DNA of 7,402 bases from Pseudomonadota bacterium (lineage in GTDB: Bacteria; Pseudomonadota; Gammaproteobacteria; Enterobacterales; Succinivibrionaceae), in NCBI GenBank assembly GCA_023460615.1, contig JAEWPL010000243.1, forward strand, positions 1 through 7,402, read 5' to 3'. The translations under genes and the position numbers were made by a program. The notes beneath the pieces are model-generated. The model had not been told where the DNA came from. It saw nothing but the letters and a program-made list of their open reading frames with translations, and did no database searches. Shown piece by piece: positions 1 through 5,344 of the stretch (position 1 is the first letter of the stretch; the number at the start of each line of letters is the position of its first letter).

Positions 1-200
1 TACTTAAAGATACGGTATTTTGGTGCATTACAGTAGTTTCTAACTAGAGCTAATACAGAGCCAAAGATAATACCTAAAATCACTGCTATAGCCGAGATGA
101 TAACAGTAAATAAGGTACCTTTTAAAATATAAATAATAATGGCATCAATGCTTAGAATATGAAAACTTGCTAGCCATTCTTGCATAAGTGTTGCTTCCAT
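1..200 (-). CDS. Polar amino acid ABC transporter, second permease (3' end cut by window edge)
   Basis: This is the N-terminal 66 codons of a second inner-membrane permease; the rest lies beyond the left edge. It starts METALM-like (Met-Glu-Ala-Thr-Leu-Met) at ATG 200, and a first membrane helix follows at about residues 18-49, ending in an L-A-L-V-R stretch typical of His/Glu/Gln-type permeases. The start is supported by a GGA Shine-Dalgarno core that abuts the stop codon of the preceding permease gene, 11 bp upstream. Met6 (185) is an alternative start without a comparable ribosome site. Its place as last gene after ATPase, binding protein and a first permease identifies it as the partner subunit of a heterodimeric pore. 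The EAA loop that would contact the ATPase is outside the window. The family call is firm; the substrate is inferred from the binding protein. Confidence 0.88.
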   Translation of the reverse strand, partial: MEATLMQEWLASFHILSIDAIIIYILKGTLFTVIISAIAVILGIIFGSVLALVRNYCNAPKYRIFK

Positions 201-211
201 CTTTATTTTCC

Positions 212-913
212 TTATTTAGCTGTTGAACTCATACGGTCACGTTTTTTAAGATTGTTTTCCCAATTACTTGCAAGTTTTGATAATGGGTAGCAGAAAACAA
301 AGAATAGTAAACCACAAACTAAGTAAGCAGGACCATAAGCACCACCAGTTGAGGCACCTGTTACGAAGTTGTAGGTTAAGGAGATTAAATCAGTACCACC
401 AATAATATATAAGCAGCTAGTGTTTTTAACTAAGTTTACAACTTGGTTTACCATAGGTGGCAAAATGATTTTGATGCTTTGAGGTAGGATGATGTAGTAC
501 ATGGTTCCAAAATAATCAAAACCTTGACTTTGTGCTGCCTCAAATTGTCCTTTATGAATAGATTGAATACCAGCGCGAATAACTTCTGCCATATAAGCGC
601 CATGGTATAAGCCAATGGAGATAATACCAGAGGCTAAAATACCTATACCATTACCTGAAAAAGATAAGGCATAGTAAAGGAAACAGATTTGTAATAATAA
701 TGGAGTATTTTGAATAAACTCAACATACACACGAGCAATAGCTTGTAAGCTTAGTTTATTTGAGGTAGCCATTAAACCAAATATTAAGCCTAAAGTTAAG
801 CTGATTAAAAGTGATATTAGAGATACTTGTACAGTAGTTAAAAAGCCTAGAATAAAGGTATCTTTATAGTGCCATACCATCATCCAAGCATCTAGTGAAA
901 ACAAATTACCCAT
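212..913 (-). CDS. Polar amino acid ABC transporter, first permease (HisM/GlnP/GltJ type)
   Basis: This 233-residue inner-membrane permease forms half of the pore of an amino acid importer. Visible features are an N-terminal helix at about 20-49 containing the T-T-V-Q-V-S-L stretch usual at the start of this fold, the F-I-Q-N-T-P-L-L motif at 66-73 (family F-R-x-T-P-L), and further helices at about 74-103 and 192-212. The cytoplasmic EAA loop lies around 106-145, with E125-A126-A127 and G131, and docks on the ATPase. Length is normal for the family. ATG 913 is preceded by AAGGA six bases upstream. It lies 45 bp after the binding-protein gene, a gap that contains a hairpin, and 11 bp before the second permease, so the two permeases are almost certainly cotranscribed. 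Exact substrate cannot be read from a permease alone. Confidence 0.95.
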   Translation of the reverse strand: MGNLFSLDAWMMVWHYKDTFILGFLTTVQVSLISLLISLTLGLIFGLMATSNKLSLQAIARVYVEFIQNTPLLLQICFLYYALSFSGNGIGILASGIISIGLYHGAYMAEVIRAGIQSIHKGQFEAAQSQGFDYFGTMYYIILPQSIKIILPPMVNQVVNLVKNTSCLYIIGGTDLISLTYNFVTGASTGGAYGPAYLVCGLLFFVFCYPLSKLASNWENNLKKRDRMSSTAK

Positions 914-932
914 TATTATTCCTTAATATGTA

Positions 933-953
933 AAGGTGGCTTTACGCCACCTT
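933..953 (-). promoter_or_regulatory. Intercistronic hairpin after the binding-protein gene
   Basis: A perfect inverted repeat AAGGTGGC / GCCACCTT with a 5-base loop starts five bases after the binding-protein stop codon. It ends 19 bases before the permease start. In the transcript it is followed only by a short TTTA and not by a real T-run, so it is unlikely to be a full terminator. Hairpins here commonly protect the upstream mRNA from 3' exonucleases or attenuate the distal genes, giving excess binding protein over membrane subunits. That role is inferred. Confidence 0.65.
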
Positions 954-958
954 AAAGC

Positions 959-1807
959 TTATTGTAAGTTATTCTCTTTGATTAACTTATCAATAGTACC
1001 GTCAGCTAACCACTTTTCGATTAGCTCGTTAATAAAAGGTGATAAACCAGAACCCTTCTTAGTTACAACACCATATTGTTGTGGTGCAAACTTCTCATCG
1101 ATGAAGTTACGTGACTTAGTCTTATAAATGTTTAGAATTGACTTATCCACGCAGAAAGCTTGAACCTCACCTGCAGCAAGTGCTGTTGAAATAGCAGGAT
1201 AGTTATCAAACTGATGGAACTTAACACCTTCAGTCCAAGTTGCTGGATCAAACTTAGCAGGATCAAAGCCTTTACCTTCGATTACTTTATTGTCAATCAT
1301 AGCTGCAACTAGAGCACGACCTGAGGTTGAACCTGAAGAAACACCTACAGTCTTACCAACTAGATCTTTTAAGCTATGAATGTTTGAAGCTTGCTCAACT
1401 AGAACTGATACTGCATCAGTGTAGTATGGGGTTGAGAAATCCCAGTTCTTTTTACGCTCATCAGTGATGGTAAAGGTTGCTAGTACACAATCTAGATCAC
1501 CTGAGTCAATTAACTCTGAACGGGTAGCAGCTGTTACGGCTGTGAACTCAACTTCAACGTCTTCACCTATCTCTTTAGCAATCATTAAAGCTAAAGTGTC
1601 TTCTAAACCTTTATATTCGCCTGTTAAAGGATCTTTTACAGAGAAACCTACAACATCGTTCTTTACGCCTACACGTAACACACCATTATCCTGAATGGTT
1701 TTAATCTCTTTGATGTCAGAAGGAGCTGCAGCCATTGCTTGATTGGATAAAGCAAAAGCGCAAGACGCTGCTAACAAGGTTTTAATAATTTTTGATTTAA
1801 TTTTCAT
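959..1807 (-). CDS. Periplasmic Asp/Glu-type amino acid binding protein (PEB1-like)
   Basis: This 282-residue solute-binding protein captures amino acid in the periplasm and delivers it to the permease pair. It has a signal peptide with a basic start, hydrophobic core at about 10-20, and probable cleavage after A-M-A (residue 26). The mature part follows Campylobacter PEB1 closely: V-G-V-K-N-D-V (46-52), A-T-F-T-I-T-x-E-R-K (110-119), F-S-x-P-Y-Y-x-D-A (124-132), V-D-K-S-I-L (220-225) and Q-Y-G-V-V-T-K-K (244-251). Lys49, Arg96, Thr111, Arg118 and Asp221 fall at the PEB1 positions that contact aspartate/glutamate (mature Lys19, Arg67, Thr82, Arg89, Asp173/174 by my recollection). It is about 20 residues longer than PEB1 through an insertion near 173-194. 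ATG 1807 has a strong AAGGAG six bases upstream. Asp/Glu is the best substrate guess; glutamine or another polar residue is possible. Confidence 0.93.
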   Translation of the reverse strand: MKIKSKIIKTLLAASCAFALSNQAMAAAPSDIKEIKTIQDNGVLRVGVKNDVVGFSVKDPLTGEYKGLEDTLALMIAKEIGEDVEVEFTAVTAATRSELIDSGDLDCVLATFTITDERKKNWDFSTPYYTDAVSVLVEQASNIHSLKDLVGKTVGVSSGSTSGRALVAAMIDNKVIEGKGFDPAKFDPATWTEGVKFHQFDNYPAISTALAAGEVQAFCVDKSILNIYKTKSRNFIDEKFAPQQYGVVTKKGSGLSPFINELIEKWLADGTIDKLIKENNLQ

Positions 1808-1813
1808 AACAAG

Positions 1814-1819
1814 CTCCTT
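1814..1819 (-). promoter_or_regulatory. Strong Shine-Dalgarno of the binding-protein gene
   Basis: AAGGAG stands six bases before ATG 1807, close to the ideal anti-16S complement. It contrasts with the weak site in front of the ATPase gene, so translation as well as the downstream hairpin should favour the binding protein. Confidence 0.7.
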
Positions 1820-1826
1820 AACTAGC

Positions 1827-2555
1827 TTAATGTTTTAATATTTTTCCTAAAAATTGTTTTACACGCTCATTCTTAGGCTCTGTGAAGAAGTGTTCAGGAG
1901 TACCTTCCTCAATGATGGTGCCATCAGCCATAAATACGACTCTATCAGCAACCTGTCTTGCAAAGCCCATTTCGTGAGTAACTACTACCATGGTGATATT
2001 AGATTCTTTAGCAAGCTTAATCATTACATCTAATACTTCCTGAATGGTTTCAGGATCTAGAGCACTTGTAGGCTCATCGAATAGAATGATCTTAGTTTGG
2101 GCACATAAAGCTCTAGCAATAGCGATACGCTGTTGCTGACCACCAGATAGAGTAGATGGGTATACATGAGCCTTATCAGAAAGTCCTACCACCTCAAGAT
2201 AGTGCATAGCTAGCTCTTCAGCTTCTTTTTTGCTCTTTTTGAAGATCTTAATAGGTGTAAGAGTTAGGTTATGTAATACATCTAAATGAGGGTATAGATT
2301 AAACTGTTGGAAAACCATAGACTCGTATTCACGAATGATCTTGGTTTTATTCTTTTGGGTAAGCTCTTTACCATCAATATAAACATGACCTGAGGTTGGA
2401 ACTTCTAGAAAGTTCATGCAACGCACAGTAGTGGATTTACCAGATCCTGAAGGACCGATAATCACAAGCTTTTCACCTTCAGCAACTTCTAAACAAACGT
2501 CTTTTAAAACATGTAAATCGCCATAGTATTTATTGATGTGATCTAGCTTTATCAT
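1827..2555 (-). CDS. glnQ: Polar amino acid ABC transporter ATPase (GlnQ/GltL/PEB1C family)
   Basis: This 242-residue cytoplasmic ATPase powers the importer. All ABC motifs are present and intact: Walker A G-P-S-G-S-G-K-S-T at 34-42, Q-loop F-Q-Q-F-N-L-Y-P-H at 82-90, signature L-S-G-G-Q at 136-140, Walker B I-I-L-F-D-E at 156-161, D-loop S-A-L-D at 164-167, and switch H194 in V-T-H-E-M-G-F-A. The F-N-L-(Y/F)-P-H sequence and the total length are diagnostic of the polar amino acid group. It is the first gene of the operon, 19 bp before the binding-protein gene. Its ribosome site is weak (GGA about 11 bases upstream of ATG 2555). Transcription is expected from the promoter at 2690-2717. The symbol denotes the family (GlnQ); substrate specificity is set by the binding protein and may be Asp/Glu. 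Confidence 0.95.
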   Translation of the reverse strand: MIKLDHINKYYGDLHVLKDVCLEVAEGEKLVIIGPSGSGKSTTVRCMNFLEVPTSGHVYIDGKELTQKNKTKIIREYESMVFQQFNLYPHLDVLHNLTLTPIKIFKKSKKEAEELAMHYLEVVGLSDKAHVYPSTLSGGQQQRIAIARALCAQTKIILFDEPTSALDPETIQEVLDVMIKLAKESNITMVVVTHEMGFARQVADRVVFMADGTIIEEGTPEHFFTEPKNERVKQFLGKILKH

Positions 2556-2628
2556 ATTAATGTTTATCCAACCGTAAAATTGATTTAATTAAACTTATCT
2601 TAAGTTGCCTTAATTACATAGCTTCATC

Positions 2629-2651
2629 TTATCACTGTAAGTAAGTGATAA
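2629..2651 (-). promoter_or_regulatory. Perfect dyad in the leader of the ABC operon (operator or RNA hairpin)
   Basis: TTATCACT and AGTGATAA form a perfect 8+8 inverted repeat around a 7-base loop. It lies about 30-55 bases downstream of the predicted transcription start and about 75 bases before the ATPase start codon. It is not followed by a T-run, so it is not a terminator. It could be a repressor site or an RNA stem; I cannot assign it to a known regulator. Confidence 0.5.
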
Positions 2652-2689
2652 TTAGAATAAACAGCTCTTGCACATAATAAGGGCAACTA

Positions 2690-2717
2690 ATTATATATTA
2701 TTACTAAAAAAGTGCAA
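2690..2717 (-). promoter_or_regulatory. Near-consensus sigma70 promoter of the amino acid ABC operon
   Basis: On the minus strand, TTGCAC (2717-2712) and a perfect TATAAT (2695-2690) are separated by 16 bases. The predicted start is near 2683, giving a leader of about 128 nt before the ATPase gene. It sits just downstream of the dsbB terminator, so the operon has independent transcription. The -35 matches consensus at four of six positions. Confidence 0.75.
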
Positions 2718-2751
2718 AATTTAGGAGAAATGATCTTTAAAAGGTAGGAGT

Positions 2752-2776
2752 AAAAAGCCACGATAAATCGTGGCTT
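2752..2776 (-). terminator. Rho-independent terminator of dsbB
   Basis: A 9-bp perfect stem (AAGCCACGA / TCGTGGCTT) with a four-base loop begins five bases after the dsbB stop codon. In the minus-strand transcript it runs into TTTTT (2756-2752). The plus-strand side has no T-run, so it works for dsbB only and separates it from the ABC operon. Confidence 0.88.
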
Positions 2777-2780
2777 GAGA

Positions 2781-3326
2781 TTATTTATATAATCTGTTGA
2801 AGTTTTTAGCTTTATTTTTTACAAAGCAGCTTAAGAACATCATGGCAGCGATAAATAGACTTACACTAAAGATTAGTACAATCCAAAATGGCATGCCTTG
2901 ACCTAAGAATTCCCAGTCAATTTTTTCAGAGCACAAAGCAAAAGGCTTAAACATCCAAGGTGCAATTTCATCTAAAGGTAAGAAGCTTGGAAATTCAGCC
3001 TTTAGTCTGCAAGAGCTTGATAGGGCGTTGGTGCTGGTATAAGCACTTAAATGTCTTAAGGAAACGATAAGACCACCTACGGCACTTGCAACAAAAGAAG
3101 CAGAGCAAACAAGTCTAACTAAGTAGAAATTCGCAGCTAGAGCTCCTACAAAGCCTATAAATATATAAGCTAGAAAGAAGGCTCGTTCATATACGCATTC
3201 AATGCATGGATTTAAATTTAATTGATACTGGAAATACAGTCCACAAGCTTCAAGAGCTATAGCTGATAAAAAGAGTAAAAACCAGCAGAATCTTGAACCA
3301 GTAATATTTTTAAATAATTGTAACAA
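2781..3326 (-). CDS. dsbB: Disulfide bond formation protein B (quinone-linked DsbA reoxidase)
   Basis: DsbB is an inner-membrane protein that reoxidises periplasmic DsbA and passes the electrons to quinone. Read from TTG 3326 it has 181 residues and four helices (about 13-34, 50-66, 71-90, 146-165). The first cysteine pair, P-C-I-E-C-x-Y-E-R, is Cys41/Cys44 with the quinone-side Arg48, exactly E. coli numbering. The second periplasmic loop holds Cys106 and Cys132, 26 apart as in E. coli, around F-P-x-(F/W)-L-P-L-D. The open frame extends four codons to a TTG at 3338, but that codon overlaps a GGAG ribosome site lying six bases before TTG 3326, and the Trp at the start of helix 1 aligns with E. 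coli only from 3326. It follows nhaB with a terminator between, so it is its own unit. Confidence 0.93.
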   Translation of the reverse strand: MLQLFKNITGSRFCWFLLFLSAIALEACGLYFQYQLNLNPCIECVYERAFFLAYIFIGFVGALAANFYLVRLVCSASFVASAVGGLIVSLRHLSAYTSTNALSSSCRLKAEFPSFLPLDEIAPWMFKPFALCSEKIDWEFLGQGMPFWIVLIFSVSLFIAAMMFLSCFVKNKAKNFNRLYK

Positions 3327-3332
3327 GGCAAA

Positions 3333-3336
3333 CTCC
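3333..3336 (-). promoter_or_regulatory. Ribosome binding site that fixes the dsbB start
   Basis: GGAG lies six bases upstream of the TTG at 3326. The competing upstream TTG (3338-3336) overlaps this motif and has no ribosome site of its own, which is why 3326 is chosen. Confidence 0.65.
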
Positions 3337-3394
3337 AAGTAATTGTTACATAAACTGTTTTAATAATATCATTATAATTTTTTATAATTTTAGA

Positions 3395-3403
3395 CTTATA
3401 GCA
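3395..3403 (-). promoter_or_regulatory. Candidate extended -10 promoter of dsbB
   Basis: TG-C-TATAAG on the minus strand matches the extended -10 pattern (TGnTATAAT, one mismatch). No good -35 stands 17 bases upstream; a TTGCAC is present but 21 bases away. Expected start is near 3388, giving a leader of about 62 nt. The region is very AT-rich and another TATAAT lies at 3376-3371, so this is tentative. Confidence 0.35.
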
Positions 3404-3455
3404 ATAATTTGATTAAAAGTAGTGCAAAAATCAAAATATAGGTTGCATTTTTAAC

Positions 3456-3482
3456 AAAAATGCCCTCAACAAGAGGGCATTT
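3456..3482 (-). terminator. Rho-independent terminator of nhaB
   Basis: A 10-bp perfect stem (AAATGCCCTC / GAGGGCATTT) closes a five-base loop, starting 16 bases after the nhaB stop codon. The minus-strand transcript continues in TTTTT (3460-3456), three of which overlap the stem. It separates nhaB from dsbB. Confidence 0.88.
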
Positions 3483-3498
3483 AGCTAGCTTTAAAAGC

Positions 3499-5079
3499 TT
3501 ACTTTATATGAGACATAATCTGCTCTAAAGATGCTCCATGTACAAGACCATCTTTAATCATTTGACCTGTAAGCTCTGGCATAATAAACCATGTTGCAAT
3601 TAAGCCTACAAGAGTTAATACGATGGTATATGGAAGTGCCATATACATCATCTTAAAGTATGGTAGCTTAATTAAAGCTGCAATAGGTGAGGTTAATAAG
3701 AATAAGAAAGCTGCTTGACCATTAGGGGTTGCAACAGATGGTAGGTTAGTACCAGCGTTGATGGCAATTGCTAACTCATCAAATTGCTCAGGGGTAATTA
3801 CACCAGCAATTAAACTGTCACGTACTTGTTGAATATAAATAGTTGCAACGAATACGTTGTCAGATACAGAGGAGATAATACCATTTGCCATGTAGAAAAT
3901 TGGTAAGTGGAATTCTTGTGGGGTACTAAATACCCAATCAATAATAGGTACGAATAACTTCTGAGTAGAAATAACTGATACTACAGTAAAGAATACGCAC
4001 AATAAAGCACAGAATGGCATTGACTCTGTAAATGACTTACCAACAGGACCTTCTGAGGTAATACCACATAAAGCTGTTGCAAGTACGATAACTGATAGAC
4101 CGATAACACCAACTGATGCTAAGTGGAAGCCTAGTGCTACAACTAACCAAACTACGCAACCAAATTGTACGATTAAGTTAAATTTGTCACGCTTTGTTAA
4201 AGCTTTAGTTTGCTCTTCGTCTTTTTTAACCATGATCTGATATACAGCATCAGGCATCTTGTGACCATAGCCAAACCACTTGAATTTCTCAATTAAAACG
4301 CAAGTTAATAAGCCACAAACTAATACTGGTACAGAGATTGGAGCCATTCTTAAAGCGTAATCAATAAACTTCCAACCGCAAACATCACCAATGATTAAGT
4401 TCTGAGGCTCACCAACGATAGTGCAAACACCACCTAAGGTTGTACCAACAGCTGAGTGCATGAGTAAAGATCTTAAGAATGCTCTGAAATTATTTAAGTT
4501 TTGTTTGTGCTCATCAGGAACTAGATTGTCATTTGAACTTACTAATGCTAAGGCATTATTATCAGTAATGATATTCATGTATAACTGATATAAGCCCACA
4601 CAAGTTGAAATGATGATGGCAAGAACAGTTAAAGCATCTACGAAAGCTGAAAGAATAGCTGACATGAAGCAGAACATGAAGGCTAAAAGCACGCTTGATC
4701 TTACTTTTACTAATAGTTTTGTGAAGAAGAAAAGTAAGAAATCACGGACAAAATGAATACCTGCCACCATGAACATTAGCAGCATGATAACCTCAAGATT
4801 TGATTCAATCTCTTTGGTTACGTGGTGCATATCAGTCATGCCTAAGAAACATGCCTCAATTACAAGTAGACCACCCGCTTCTAGTGGGTAGCACTCAAGT
4901 GCCATAGCTAGAGTGAAAATGAATTCTACTACTAATAACCAACCTGCTACAAACATGGAGTAGTGAGCTACGATTGGATTGATAATTAAAAAGGCAATGA
5001 TGATATTTTTATACCAAGCAGGTGCACTTCCTAAGAAGTTTAGCATTCCAGCTTTAGCATAAGTTAATGATGTGCTCAT
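3499..5079 (-). CDS. nhaB: Na+/H+ antiporter NhaB
   Basis: NhaB is an inner-membrane antiporter that expels Na+ in exchange for H+, supporting sodium tolerance and pH homeostasis. The 526-residue product (E. coli about 513) matches NhaB along its whole length. It has F-V-A-G-W-L-L-V-x-E-F-I-F-T-L-A-M-A-L near 43-61, N-L-E-V near 94, and S-A-F-V-D-A-L-T-V with the membrane Asp148 equivalent to the functional aspartate of the family. It also has G-E-P-Q-N-L-I-I in the middle, S-D-N-V-F-V, and the C-terminal N-A-G-T-N-L-P-S-V-A-T-P-N-G-Q-A-A-F block. No break or missing segment is seen. ATG 5079 is preceded by GAGGA close upstream. It has its own promoter region with a dyad element and its own terminator. 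The nhaB-dsbB order is the one known from enteric bacteria. Confidence 0.97.
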   Translation of the reverse strand: MSTSLTYAKAGMLNFLGSAPAWYKNIIIAFLIINPIVAHYSMFVAGWLLVVEFIFTLAMALECYPLEAGGLLVIEACFLGMTDMHHVTKEIESNLEVIMLLMFMVAGIHFVRDFLLFFFTKLLVKVRSSVLLAFMFCFMSAILSAFVDALTVLAIIISTCVGLYQLYMNIITDNNALALVSSNDNLVPDEHKQNLNNFRAFLRSLLMHSAVGTTLGGVCTIVGEPQNLIIGDVCGWKFIDYALRMAPISVPVLVCGLLTCVLIEKFKWFGYGHKMPDAVYQIMVKKDEEQTKALTKRDKFNLIVQFGCVVWLVVALGFHLASVGVIGLSVIVLATALCGITSEGPVGKSFTESMPFCALLCVFFTVVSVISTQKLFVPIIDWVFSTPQEFHLPIFYMANGIISSVSDNVFVATIYIQQVRDSLIAGVITPEQFDELAIAINAGTNLPSVATPNGQAAFLFLLTSPIAALIKLPYFKMMYMALPYTIVLTLVGLIATWFIMPELTGQMIKDGLVHGASLEQIMSHIK

Positions 5080-5139
5080 ATGTCCTCAGCTTTTCTAGAG
5101 TATCTTTGAGTAAATTGCTTAAAAATCGAAATGAAAGAA

Positions 5140-5161
5140 CAGTTTACGGTTACGTAAATTG
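5140..5161 (-). promoter_or_regulatory. Operator-like dyad at the nhaB transcription start
   Basis: TTTACG-GTTA-CGTAAA is a perfect 6-4-6 dyad (5143-5158). It extends to 9-bp half sites with one mismatch when flanks CAG and TTG are included. It lies directly downstream of the TATAAT at 5174-5169, covering about +1 to +22, the place where a repressor would block transcription. The binding factor is unknown. Confidence 0.45.
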
Positions 5162-5168
5162 TTAGTTT

Positions 5169-5174
5169 ATTATA
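5169..5174 (-). promoter_or_regulatory. Candidate -10 box of nhaB
   Basis: A perfect TATAAT lies on the minus strand about 90 bases before nhaB. The best -35 at 17-bp spacing is TTTAAT, a poor match, so this promoter would be weak or activator dependent. Predicted start is near 5162. Confidence 0.4.
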
Positions 5175-5309
5175 ATCTTTATTTGAAAAGGATTAAAGTC
5201 ACAAGACTAATTTGATTAAACTTTTTTAGGTATATTTCAAAGTATTAGGCGATAATTTTTCTTGAAAAATTAGACATAAAAGAAAATTATGTTGAAGATA
5301 ACACAAAGA

Positions 5310-5331
5310 TAAGCTCTCAAAAGAGAGCTTA
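5310..5331 (-). terminator. Probable terminator of the yidE-unknown membrane gene unit
   Basis: A 9-bp perfect stem (TAAGCTCTC / GAGAGCTTA) with a TTTT loop begins 13 bases after the stop codon of the unknown membrane gene. The following transcript, TCTTTGTGTT, is only moderately T-rich, so termination may be incomplete. It has no T-run on the opposite strand. Confidence 0.6.
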
Positions 5332-5344
5332 ACAGAAGTTTAGA

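Noticed and set aside
936..1127. Plus-strand open frame of 63 codons
   Set aside because: It lies antisense to the binding-protein gene and the hairpin, resembles no family, and lacks a convincing ribosome site.
1464..1694. Plus-strand open frame of 76 codons
   Set aside because: It is entirely antisense to the conserved binding-protein gene, with low-complexity Ser/Thr-rich translation typical of a shadow frame.
1729..1807. Lipoprotein signal with Cys16 in the binding protein
   Set aside because: The residue three before the Cys is Ala, and only about six residues separate it from Lys9. The A-M-A cleavage site at residue 26 fits a soluble periplasmic protein better.
2556..2683. Known riboswitch in the ABC leader
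   Set aside because: The leader is long and has a dyad, but I see no lysine, glycine or glutamine riboswitch core and no terminator/anti-terminator pair.
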